Shown here: one piece after another, positions 1 through 6,528 of the stretch
How positions within the stretch are numbered: the stretch's first letter is position 1
How the letters are laid out: each line of letters opens with the position of its first letter
Assembly (NCBI GenBank): GCA_051654865.1
Contig: JBOFYV010000061.1
Span: forward strand, 1 to 7,136
Length of the DNA stretch: 7,136 nt
Source: JBOFOR01 sp051654865
Lineage (GTDB): Bacteria > Bacillota > Clostridia > Peptostreptococcales > Peptostreptococcaceae
Reading direction: 5' to 3'
Notes under the pieces: model-generated
Databases searched by the model: none
Seen by the model: the letters and a program-made list of their open reading frames with translations, nothing else
Told to the model about the DNA's origin: nothing
Position numbers and translations under genes: made by a program

Positions 1-2945
1 CTTTTAATAATGTCTATCAGGGCTGTAATTCACCTGGTACTAGTGGAGTTTGTGGAACTTGGATTACAACAGATACAACTAGTTCAGCCAATACAAATTG
101 GGCAAATTTTGTGAATAATCTTCCACCAGCCATAACTAATGGAGGTACTACATTTGATTATAGCCAAAATAGTTCATCAGATGAGATAGAAATTCCATTA
201 GGAGCAGAGATCGATTATGCAGTGCTTATATGGTCAGGAAATAATGGATCTGAGAATGTAGATATTTCTACAAAAGCAATAAATTTTACAACTCCACAAG
301 GTCAAAATCAATCAATTTTACCAGAGAATACATTTTTAAGTCCTTTAAACAATGGATATTATACTTGTAGTAGAGATGTTACATCTATTGTAGAGCAAGG
401 TGGAAATGGATTTTATACTTGTGGAAATGTATATTCAGAATTTAGAACAAATATGGCATCAGCAGGATGGTTATTAATAGTAGTTTACAAACATCAATCA
501 TTAGGATTTGTAAACATTAATATAAATGTGGGAAGTATAGATGTAAGTGATGGATTATCTTCATCGGCACAATTATCAGGATTTAAAACAGCAGAAGAAG
601 GGATTATAAGAGCTGGAGTAATAGTTACAGCTTTAAATGGAAACCCAGCATCAGCAGGAGATCAAGTATCTCTAACAAATAGTCAAGGTACAGAAACATA
701 TTTATATGGTCCACTAAATCCTGTAGACAACTTTTTTGGTGCTCAAATAATGGATATTGATGGAGTAATATGTAAAGATGGAACTTTTGGAAATTTAAAT
801 GCAACACCTGCATCTGTGCAAGTAGCTTCTGGTAGAAGAATGGGATATGATGTAGCTATAGTTGATGCAGCACCAGCTTTATCTAACAGCCAAACATCAA
901 CTACAATTACAGCTTCAACATCAGGGAATGGGTATTATATAAACTCAATAACTAGTATAGTAGTTAATGCATCACCAGTAATAAGTGTAACAGCTACACT
1001 ATCAGTATCATCTGTTCAGATAGGCAATCAGTATACTGTAGTATATGATATATCAAATACTGGTACATTACACACGAATACTCTTGATTTTACATTTAAT
1101 GATACTGGATTGGAGTTTGTTTCAGGTAATTATACTATAGACAACTCAACTATAGTAAATACAATAAGTTCAACTCCAAATTCTCTTTTGCTTTCAAACT
1201 TAGAACCAAATCAGTCAATGACACTTAGTTTAACTTATACTGCAGATCAGATACCAAGTGATTTAATATATGAAAATTTAGCCTCTACCCATTATATATC
1301 TATAGTAGAAACAACTATATTAGAAAATACTATTCAAACAACTATACCGATTACTATAGGGTTTAGTACGAAAATTAGTACTACAAATGCAGAAGCTATA
1401 AATGTAACTGCTCCTATTATAAATCCAACATCAACAAATTTAACTTATAGTGTAGAACAAAATTCTACATTAGGCAATGTAAGTGTAAATAATCAAGGTG
1501 TGATAGTATATACTCCTAATACTATTATACAAAATACAGATGCATTCTCGATAAGAGTGATTAATACTGTTTTAAATACTACTGTTAATTTGAATTATGT
1601 AGTAGAGTTAAATGTAGTACCTCAGTTAAATATAACTATGTTAGAAATACCTCCAATTTTACCATTAGGAACAACTGTAGAATATGAATATATATTACAA
1701 AATTTATCTGATTTTGATATTATAAATGCTAGTGCAATATCAGGGATTTCTCCTGGTTATACTTTAATTTCAGCAGAATATAAACTTCAAAATGGTCAGA
1801 AATCCGATGTAGAGCGTACCGGAAGTTATTACAATATAGGCACTCTACCTGCAAATTCAACAACAACTATAAGTATAGTTTATTTAGCATCTCAAATTTC
1901 AACAGATTTATTTTATATAAATTACACAAGCTTAGAGTTTATATTTGGAGGAGTAACATTTAACGAGACTAGTTTTAGTGATAACGAAGCTATTATAGCT
2001 AACTTAAACTACGATATAACGAATGACCAATCTTATATAGGTGTCGTACCGATTATTGACCCTTCATATAAATATCTAACCTATTCTATAAAAACACAAG
2101 GAAGCTTAGGTAATGCTTCTGTAGACAATATAGGAAATGTAATCTATACACCACAGTCTAGTGCAGTTGGAAGTGATAATGTTATACTAACAATAAATAA
2201 CAGTCAACAAAATAACTATTTAGATGTAAACTATATGTTTAACATTACAACTCCGGGTACGATTCCTTGTTCACAAAGTATACCTAGCCAATTATTATAC
2301 CTTCTAGAAAATGATATTTACTTAAAGGCGATAGAAGACAATAATTTAGAAAATAATGTATGTTTCGATTGTAACTTATGGAATAATGGATATATGCTAC
2401 CAACAGGAAGCGTGATAATAAGACCTATAAAAGCAACATTAACATCATTAGTAATAAAAATAAAATCTTATCTTCAAAATGTATTAAATCCTACGATTGT
2501 TAACACTTCTTGTAATGATTATGCATTCAAATCTCAAATTGATAGATTTTTGAGTATTATAAATGATTTTGAAAATAAAATAATATCGATCCCTTGTTCT
2601 AATAATTGTTGCAACCTGAATTTAAATGGTCAGTTTTTAGATATATTATCTCAATCAATTACTAATCTTATAACAATTATATCAACAATAGAAGGAGCTA
2701 TAGATATATGTAACAGTAGCTGTCAAAGCTGCTTAGCATTTGATAAATTAATGCCAACATTAATTAATTCTATAACAGACTTTGGAAATTTGATGACGCC
2801 TTGGAATTATTTATTTATGAACTATGCTAGTTGTGTAAGCGTATCTACAAAGTCATATGTAGCATCGTATGTACCTAATCAGCCAATCAGACCAAGTAAT
2901 ATAGTGCAATCTAATTGTAATGTATGCCCACCTAGATATAAATAA
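1..2945 (+). CDS. DUF11-repeat surface/spore-surface-type protein, 5' end missing
   Basis: The reading frame is open from the first full codon at position 3 to the TAA at 2943-2945, so the gene begins upstream of the window. The GTG at 111 is internal: coding-like residues (including the motif GTWITTDTTSS) precede it and it has no ribosome binding site. About 980 residues are visible. Domains in order: an N-terminal beta-rich domain (nt 3-966) with motifs GWLLIVVYK and NPVDNFFGAQI, resembling from memory the N-terminal region of Bacillus cereus-group DUF11-repeat surface proteins; a DUF11-like domain (987-1300); a cadherin/Ig-like domain (1360-1610, LGNVSVNNQG...YTP); a second DUF11-like domain (1626-1950); a second cadherin-like domain (1990-2245, LGNASVDNIG...YTP); and a C-terminal region (2259-2942) with 13 cysteines (CFDC, CSNNCC, CNSSCQSC, CNVC). 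No LPXTG motif, choline/SLH repeat or C-terminal membrane helix is present. I infer an extracellular structural or adhesive role, possibly in the spore outer layer through cysteine cross-linking. The family call is fairly secure; the location is inference. Confidence 0.8.
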   Translation, partial: FNNVYQGCNSPGTSGVCGTWITTDTTSSANTNWANFVNNLPPAITNGGTTFDYSQNSSSDEIEIPLGAEIDYAVLIWSGNNGSENVDISTKAINFTTPQGQNQSILPENTFLSPLNNGYYTCSRDVTSIVEQGGNGFYTCGNVYSEFRTNMASAGWLLIVVYKHQSLGFVNININVGSIDVSDGLSSSAQLSGFKTAEEGIIRAGVIVTALNGNPASAGDQVSLTNSQGTETYLYGPLNPVDNFFGAQIMDIDGVICKDGTFGNLNATPASVQVASGRRMGYDVAIVDAAPALSNSQTSTTITASTSGNGYYINSITSIVVNASPVISVTATLSVSSVQIGNQYTVVYDISNTGTLHTNTLDFTFNDTGLEFVSGNYTIDNSTIVNTISSTPNSLLLSNLEPNQSMTLSLTYTADQIPSDLIYENLASTHYISIVETTILENTIQTTIPITIGFSTKISTTNAEAINVTAPIINPTSTNLTYSVEQNSTLGNVSVNNQGVIVYTPNTIIQNTDAFSIRVINTVLNTTVNLNYVVELNVVPQLNITMLEIPPILPLGTTVEYEYILQNLSDFDIINASAISGISPGYTLISAEYKLQNGQKSDVERTGSYYNIGTLPANSTTTISIVYLASQISTDLFYINYTSLEFIFGGVTFNETSFSDNEAIIANLNYDITNDQSYIGVVPIIDPSYKYLTYSIKTQGSLGNASVDNIGNVIYTPQSSAVGSDNVILTINNSQQNNYLDVNYMFNITTPGTIPCSQSIPSQLLYLLENDIYLKAIEDNNLENNVCFDCNLWNNGYMLPTGSVIIRPIKATLTSLVIKIKSYLQNVLNPTIVNTSCNDYAFKSQIDRFLSIINDFENKIISIPCSNNCCNLNLNGQFLDILSQSITNLITIISTIEGAIDICNSSCQSCLAFDKLMPTLINSITDFGNLMTPWNYLFMNYASCVSVSTKSYVASYVPNQPIRPSNIVQSNCNVCPPRYK

Positions 2946-2970
2946 ACTAGTATTAAATAAATATGCAATT

Positions 2971-3002
2971 AAGGCATTTACTGAAAATGTAAATGCCTTT
3001 TT
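2971..3002 (+). terminator. Intrinsic terminator of the surface-protein gene
   Basis: A perfect 10-bp inverted repeat (AAGGCATTTA at 2971-2980 and TAAATGCCTT at 2990-2999) encloses a 9-nt loop and runs into five T's from 2998. It lies 25 bp after the stop codon of the large surface-protein gene. The upstream flank is not A-rich enough to make it a good terminator for the opposite strand. Confidence 0.85.
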
Positions 3003-3025
3003 ACATATAAAAAAATATATTTTGA

Positions 3026-3088
3026 ACAACGGACGAAGTCTTTGGCGATATGAGAGAAGCGAATTTTTTAGAGAACTATGATAAGTAA
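3026..3088 (+). other. Short GC-richer, coding-like island in an AT-rich gap; possible gene remnant or dispersed repeat
   Basis: Within an intergenic gap that is otherwise nearly all A/T, positions 3029-3061 are about 52% G+C by hand count. One frame, after a TGA at 3023-3025, reads TTDEVFGDMREANFLENYDK and ends in TAA at 3086-3088, with ordinary codon choices. There is no start codon with a ribosome binding site, so it is not an intact gene as seen. It could be the 3' tail of a deleted gene or a copy of a short intergenic repeat. I do not recognise the peptide. Confidence 0.3.
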
Positions 3089-3154
3089 ATAAATATAAAA
3101 TTAGGAATAAAATAATTATCAAAAAAACAAATGATAACTAAAAATAATATAAAT

Positions 3155-3183
3155 TTTACTTATGATTAAAATAAATATACAAT
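3155..3183 (+). promoter_or_regulatory. Sigma-A-like promoter of the antiporter gene
   Basis: A -35 candidate TTTACT (3155-3160) is separated by exactly 17 bp from a -10 candidate TACAAT (3178-3183, one mismatch from consensus). Transcription would start near 3190, giving a leader of roughly 40 nt, too short for a riboswitch. AT-rich DNA yields chance matches, so this is a prediction. Confidence 0.5.
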
Positions 3184-3215
3184 ATATTCATAACCCGCAA
3201 GAATATAAGAATTAT

Positions 3216-3222
3216 AAGGAGG
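3216..3222 (+). promoter_or_regulatory. Ribosome binding site of the antiporter gene
   Basis: AAGGAGG is a full match to the anti-Shine-Dalgarno and lies 6 nt before the ATG at 3229. It fixes the start of the antiporter gene and implies efficient translation. Confidence 0.85.
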
Positions 3223-3228
3223 AAACAT

Positions 3229-4488
3229 ATGGAAAATACAGTGGAAGCTATTGCAACAAATAATTTATTAATAATATTCTCAGCAATAGTTATAATTGGA
3301 ATAATCTTAGGCAAAGTAAGTGAAAAATTAAAATTACCAGATGTAATACTATACTTAATAGCAGGTATCATAATAGGTCCAGCTGTTTTAAACTGGATAA
3401 GCGTAGACGCATTTCCTATAGAAAACAACCTTATACTAACATTTGGTTCAGCATTTATACTTTATGAAGGTGGTAGAGAAGTAAACTTAAAAGTACTAAA
3501 CAAAGTAAAAATAAGTGTAGGGCTACTAGCAACATTGGGGGTAGTACTATCGACAGTAGTGGTTGGATTTGCAGTGAATAAAATATTTGGATTACCAATA
3601 ATGACTGCATTATTATTAGGTGCAATAATAGCATCAACAGATCCAGCAGCATTAATACCAGTATTTAAACAAGTTAGTATAAAAGAAAAGATAAAACAAA
3701 CAGTAGTAAGTGAATCAGCATTCAATGATGCTGTAGGAGCTATAATAGTAAGTACACTATTAGCAATAGTTACATCAGGACAGTTCTCGGCAAGTGAAAG
3801 TATGATGGAATTAATAATAGCTGTGGTAGTAGGTGTGGGAGTTGGTTTAGCAGTTGGATACGTATTCTCATTATTAATATCAGATAAAAAATGGGGAATA
3901 TTCCACTCATATGCACCAATTATATCAGTTCTAAAAGTAGCGTTAGCCTATGAGTTAGCAACTATGTTACATGGTAGTGGATATATGGCAGTGTTTATAG
4001 TTGGGCTTATAGCTGGTAATAAGAAATTATTTGGACTTTGGGTACCAGAAGAAGATTTCCATCAAGAACATAACTTTAGAGAAATAATAGCATCATTATG
4101 TCGTATGGCTATATTCGTAGTATTAGGTACTCACGTTGATTTACAAGCCTTATCACAGTACTGGTTACCATCATTAATGGTAGTTTTAATATTAATGTTT
4201 ATAGCTAGACCGTTAGTAGTATTAGTATGTACAGGATTTGATGTTAAAGCTAAATGGAAGTTCAAAGAAAAAGTATTTATGATGTGGGTAAGAGAAACGG
4301 GAGTTATACCAGCAGCATTATCAGGTATAGTAGTTTCTATGAAAGTACCTGGATATGAAATAATATCATCAGTGGTATTTATGACTATATTAGTTACATT
4401 GGTAGTACAAGCGAGTACGACTAAGTTAGTAGCTAAAAAGCTAGATGTACTAGAAGAAGAGAATAAAGCAGAAAGCAAAGTAGCATAG
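3229..4488 (+). CDS. CPA1-family Na+(K+)/H+ antiporter
   Basis: This 419-residue integral membrane protein exchanges cytoplasmic Na+ or K+ for protons, supporting pH and salt homeostasis. Hydrophobic helices fill residues of about 10 to 400 (for example 13-31, 37-56, 92-115, 122-143, 168-186, 190-215), the 11-13-helix layout of cation:proton antiporters. The TDP motif (T137-D138-P139) and the ESAFND motif (E162, N166, D167) match the conserved ion-binding site. The Asn-Asp pair marks the electroneutral CPA1 (NhaP/NHE) branch rather than the Asp-Asp electrogenic CPA2 type. R355 in WVRETG sits where the family has its conserved helix-10 arginine. The C-terminus is only a short charged tail (EEENKAES), so there is no regulatory TrkA/RCK domain. 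The start is set by the AAGGAGG at 3216. The gene appears monocistronic, with a promoter in front and a hairpin behind. Ion preference cannot be read from the sequence. Confidence 0.93.
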   Translation: MENTVEAIATNNLLIIFSAIVIIGIILGKVSEKLKLPDVILYLIAGIIIGPAVLNWISVDAFPIENNLILTFGSAFILYEGGREVNLKVLNKVKISVGLLATLGVVLSTVVVGFAVNKIFGLPIMTALLLGAIIASTDPAALIPVFKQVSIKEKIKQTVVSESAFNDAVGAIIVSTLLAIVTSGQFSASESMMELIIAVVVGVGVGLAVGYVFSLLISDKKWGIFHSYAPIISVLKVALAYELATMLHGSGYMAVFIVGLIAGNKKLFGLWVPEEDFHQEHNFREIIASLCRMAIFVVLGTHVDLQALSQYWLPSLMVVLILMFIARPLVVLVCTGFDVKAKWKFKEKVFMMWVRETGVIPAALSGIVVSMKVPGYEIISSVVFMTILVTLVVQASTTKLVAKKLDVLEEENKAESKVA

Positions 4489-4498
4489 TATTATAATC

Positions 4499-4535
4499 AT
4501 AGCCCCTACTTAATGAAATATTAGGTAGGGGCTAT
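4499..4535 (+). terminator. Strong hairpin after the antiporter gene, likely terminator without a clear U-tract
   Basis: An 11-bp perfect stem (ATAGCCCCTAC at 4499-4509 and GTAGGGGCTAT at 4525-4535) extends inward through a T-G wobble and TAAT/ATTA to a 5-nt loop (GAAAT), giving about 16 paired positions. It begins 10 bp after the antiporter stop codon. The downstream flank (ACTATTATG) has no run of T's on either strand, so it may terminate weakly or mainly protect the mRNA 3' end. Confidence 0.6.
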
Positions 4536-4539
4536 ACTA

Positions 4540-4567
4540 TTATGAAGTATAAATTATATGATATAAT
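4540..4567 (+). promoter_or_regulatory. Extended -10 promoter of the ATPase gene
   Basis: A perfect -10 TATAAT (4562-4567) is preceded by TG at the extended -10 position (TGATATAAT, 4559-4567). A weak -35, TTATGA (4540-4545), lies 16 bp upstream. Predicted initiation near 4574 gives a leader of about 50 nt to the ATG at 4623. Confidence 0.5.
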
Positions 4568-4622
4568 TATAGCCATTAACAAAGAATACATTAAAATGGA
4601 CAAGTAAGAAAGGATAATATAT

Positions 4623-5477
4623 ATGATATATTTAGAGACTTTTATATTTCCAGATGAAAATACGGAATATAGATTTATATTAGATGAAAAGAGAACTTGT
4701 TATGATTCATTTTATCCATTTATGGTATTATCAAAAAATAGATTTGAAAGGATAGACTTTGAGCCAATAACGATACTGTATGGAGGAAATGGCTCAGGAA
4801 AATCAACAGCATTAAATGTAATAGCGGAGAAACTAGGTATAAATAGAGATTCTGTTTTCAATAAATCAAATTTTTACTCAGACTATGTAAACTTATGTGA
4901 GAGATATATAGAAGCAGAAATACCTGAAAATAGCAGAATAATAACTAGTGATGATGTATTTGACTATATGCTAAACGTTAGAAATATAAACGAAGGTATT
5001 GATTTAAAAAGAAATGAACTATTTGAAGAGTATTTAGATACTAAATACTCTAGTTTTCAAATGCGCTCATTAGAAGAATATGAACAGTTAAAAAAAGTAA
5101 ACTACATAAGAAGTACAACTCAATCTAAATTTATTAGAGGCAATCTAATGGATAATGTAAGAGAATATTCTAATGGAGAGAATGCTTTTAGATATTTTTA
5201 TGAGAAAGTAGAAGAAAATGGACTATATATATTAGATGAGCCTGAAAATAGCTTATCTCCAAAGCGTCAGATTGAGTTAATTAAATATATTGAAGATTGT
5301 GCAAGATTTTTAAATTGTCAATTTATTATATCTACACATTCACCATTTATACTTGGTATGAAAGGTGCTAAGATATACGACCTTGATGATGATCCAGTAG
5401 ATGTAAAAAAATGGACAGAATTAGAAAATGTATGTACATACTATGAGTTTTTTAAAGAAAGAGAAGATGAATTTTAA
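4623..5477 (+). CDS. Stand-alone ABC/AAA-type ATPase (predicted ATPase, COG3910-like)
   Basis: This 284-residue soluble P-loop ATPase has a complete ABC-type nucleotide site. Walker A is GGNGSGKST (residues 54-62, K60). A signature-like YSNGEN is at 182-187. Walker B is LYILDEPENS (201-210, D205 and catalytic E206). The switch histidine is in STHSPF (237-242, H239). It has no membrane segments, transporter partner or long coiled coil (SMC/RecN style), and the segment between Walker A and the signature (about residues 70-178) is short and helical-looking. This fits the small predicted ATPases annotated as AAA_21/AAA_15 or COG3910, whose role is largely unknown. Related ATPases occur in phage defence, but no effector gene or toxin lies beside this one. 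The ribosome binding site is AAGGA at 4610-4614. No terminator separates it from the downstream deacetylase gene. The ATPase call is secure; the biological function is not known. Confidence 0.88.
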   Translation: MIYLETFIFPDENTEYRFILDEKRTCYDSFYPFMVLSKNRFERIDFEPITILYGGNGSGKSTALNVIAEKLGINRDSVFNKSNFYSDYVNLCERYIEAEIPENSRIITSDDVFDYMLNVRNINEGIDLKRNELFEEYLDTKYSSFQMRSLEEYEQLKKVNYIRSTTQSKFIRGNLMDNVREYSNGENAFRYFYEKVEENGLYILDEPENSLSPKRQIELIKYIEDCARFLNCQFIISTHSPFILGMKGAKIYDLDDDPVDVKKWTELENVCTYYEFFKEREDEF

Positions 5478-5573
5478 TTCTTAAAATGCAAAACATAAAA
5501 AATATTGATAGAAAATTACATAGAAAATACGAATTATTAAAAGTAAGAAAACAAACTAGGTATACGGCAATTC

Positions 5574-5580
5574 AAGGAGG
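5574..5580 (+). promoter_or_regulatory. Ribosome binding site that decides the deacetylase start
   Basis: AAGGAGG lies 7 nt before the ATG at 5588. The earlier in-frame ATG at 5486 has no Shine-Dalgarno and would add 34 polar, basic residues in front of a membrane anchor. The start at 5588 is therefore preferred. Confidence 0.85.
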
Positions 5581-5587
5581 CAATATT

Positions 5588-6385
5588 ATGACTAAAAAGA
5601 GTAAAATACTATTTTGTATTTCTATAATAATTGGGGTATCACTTATTTTTTATACTAATAACTTAGACAATAAAACAACAAAATATGAAGGAATATACGA
5701 GAGACCATTCAAGCAATATGCAGTATTCTATCCTCAACATCAGGATGATGAAGTTCTTTGGGGAGGCAGTGCAATTAGAAAAGCTATAAAAGAATGTGGT
5801 GTAGAGAATGTATTTGTTGTATTAATATCAGATGGAACAGGTGTAAATGTATTTAATAATAGAAAATACAAAGACTTATCAAAAGAAGAAAAAATAGAAC
5901 TTAGAAATAAAGAGTTCAGAGCATCATTAAAACAATTGTCAATAAAAGAAGAAAACACCATTATACTTTCGTATATAGACAAAGGCGTTAAAGATAGATT
6001 TGAATTAATGGAAATGGTGGCTTTAGAGTTTGAAAATGAACTCAAAGAAGTAACACACATAGCTCAGTCATACAAATATGATGACCATCCACTTCATAGA
6101 AAAAATGGAAGTGTAATATATAAATTATACAACGAAGGAAAGATAAAAGACACTATGTATTATTTAAAACCTAAGTATGCAGATAAAGTACCAACAGAAA
6201 AGAAAGTAATTTATGATTGTAAAACAGCTGATGATTACATTAGTGTAAAAAAAGCATGTATGGAATATAAAAAAATAGATAATGTAGCAGGAAGAGATGG
6301 TATAGGGTATATATCAGCACACAACTACTTCAAACACTTATTACAAGATAAAAACTTAACTTCTATACTTCATTTACCATATTAA
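5588..6385 (+). CDS. Membrane-anchored PIG-L/LmbE-family zinc de-N-acetylase
   Basis: From the ATG at 5588 the product is 265 residues. It opens with basic residues (MTKKSK) and a single hydrophobic helix (about residues 7-22), a signal anchor that would place the enzyme outside the membrane; there is no lipobox. The catalytic motif HQDDE (H51, D53, D54, E55), in the context YPQHQDDEVLWGG, corresponds to the PIG-L family HPDDE motif, with Gln replacing the usual Pro. The second metal/active-site element is DDHPLH (H167, H170). This family removes acetyl groups from N-acetylglucosamine-type sugars using zinc, so an outward-facing enzyme may act on cell-wall or surface glycans; the substrate is inferred. 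The gene lies 110 bp after the ATPase gene with no terminator between them, so co-transcription is possible. Only a poor promoter candidate (TTGATA at 5505, no good -10) is seen in the gap. A strong terminator follows immediately. Confidence 0.88.
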   Translation: MTKKSKILFCISIIIGVSLIFYTNNLDNKTTKYEGIYERPFKQYAVFYPQHQDDEVLWGGSAIRKAIKECGVENVFVVLISDGTGVNVFNNRKYKDLSKEEKIELRNKEFRASLKQLSIKEENTIILSYIDKGVKDRFELMEMVALEFENELKEVTHIAQSYKYDDHPLHRKNGSVIYKLYNEGKIKDTMYYLKPKYADKVPTEKKVIYDCKTADDYISVKKACMEYKKIDNVAGRDGIGYISAHNYFKHLLQDKNLTSILHLPY

Positions 6386-6386
6386 T

Positions 6387-6431
6387 AAAAACTGTAGTAC
6401 AAAACTTTTATAGTTTATACTACAGTTTTTT
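6387..6431 (+). terminator. Intrinsic terminator after the deacetylase gene, probably bidirectional
   Basis: A 13-bp perfect stem (AAAAACTGTAGTA at 6387-6399 and TACTACAGTTTTT at 6418-6430) begins 2 bp after the stop codon. An inner AAACT/AGTTT pairing (6402-6406 and 6412-6416) closes most of the 18-nt loop. The A-run before and T-run after the core would supply a U-tract on either strand. Confidence 0.88.
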
Positions 6432-6443
6432 ATTAAGTAATAC

Positions 6444-6472
6444 TTGCAAATATAGGATTACAAATGTAATAT
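6444..6472 (+). promoter_or_regulatory. Candidate promoter of the decayed gene, overlapped by operator 1
   Basis: TTGCAA (6444-6449) and TAATAT (6467-6472) are separated by 17 bp, each a 4/6 match to the -35 and -10 consensus. Operator 1 (6457-6470) covers the spacer and part of the -10, and operator 2 starts at about the expected transcription start. This is the layout expected for repression. Confidence 0.4.
6457..6470 (+). promoter_or_regulatory. BlaI/MecI/CopY-type operator 1
   Basis: ATTACA-AA-TGTAAT is an inverted repeat with perfect 6-bp arms around a 2-nt centre. It contains TACAnnTGTA, the core recognised by BlaI, MecI and CopY winged-helix repressors. It overlaps the predicted promoter spacer and -10. 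The motif match is seen directly; the cognate repressor is not in this window. Confidence 0.5.
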
Positions 6473-6481
6473 TAAAGTAAG

Positions 6482-6493
6482 ATTACAAATGTA
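6482..6493 (+). promoter_or_regulatory. BlaI/MecI/CopY-type operator 2
   Basis: A second TACA-AA-TGTA core (6484-6493) lies inside GATTACAAATGTA (6481-6493), a 13-bp exact repeat of 6456-6468. The two copies are spaced 25 bp apart, centre to centre. Paired operators at a promoter are typical of this repressor family, which supports a regulatory role over a chance palindrome. Confidence 0.5.
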
Positions 6494-6514
6494 GGTAAAG
6501 GGATGAATATAAAT

Positions 6515-6521
6515 TAGGGGG
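6515..6521 (+). promoter_or_regulatory. Ribosome binding site of the decayed gene
   Basis: TAGGGGG (6515-6521) contains an AGGGGG Shine-Dalgarno-like run that ends 7 nt before the TTG at 6529. This supports TTG as the ancestral start, rather than the ATG at 6540, which is too distant and opens only a 5-codon frame. Confidence 0.45.
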
Positions 6522-6528
6522 AAACAGA

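Noticed and set aside
111..2945. GTG at 111 as the start of the surface-protein gene
   Set aside because: The same frame is open and coding-like back to position 3, with motifs that continue the domain, and no ribosome binding site precedes 111. The gene is truncated by the window edge.
2853..3122. 89-residue minus-strand open frame
   Set aside because: It overlaps the end of the surface-protein gene and its terminator, has a random-looking aromatic-rich composition, and lacks a ribosome binding site. It is a shadow of AT-rich DNA.
4131..4478. 115-residue minus-strand open frame within the antiporter gene
   Set aside because: It lies wholly inside a well-supported gene. Its Thr/Asn/Ile-rich translation reflects the antisense of membrane-helix codons, and no start signal is present.
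5471..5487. ATTTTAA-TTC-TTAAAAT inverted repeat at the ATPase stop codon, as a terminator
   Set aside because: The 7-bp stem is all A/T with a 3-nt loop and would be too unstable to terminate transcription.
5740..6060. 106-residue minus-strand open frame within the deacetylase gene
   Set aside because: Ser/Phe/Leu-rich antisense shadow of a gene with intact catalytic motifs. It has no ribosome binding site.
6393..6424. TGTAGTA...TACTACA in the terminator stem, as a third BlaI-like operator
   Set aside because: The arms are in the wrong order and separated by 18 nt rather than 2. They are explained by the terminator hairpin.
6456..6493. Pair of repeats as the start of a CRISPR or iteron array
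   Set aside because: There are only two 13-bp copies, with no third unit or regular spacers. The palindromic core and promoter position fit operators better.
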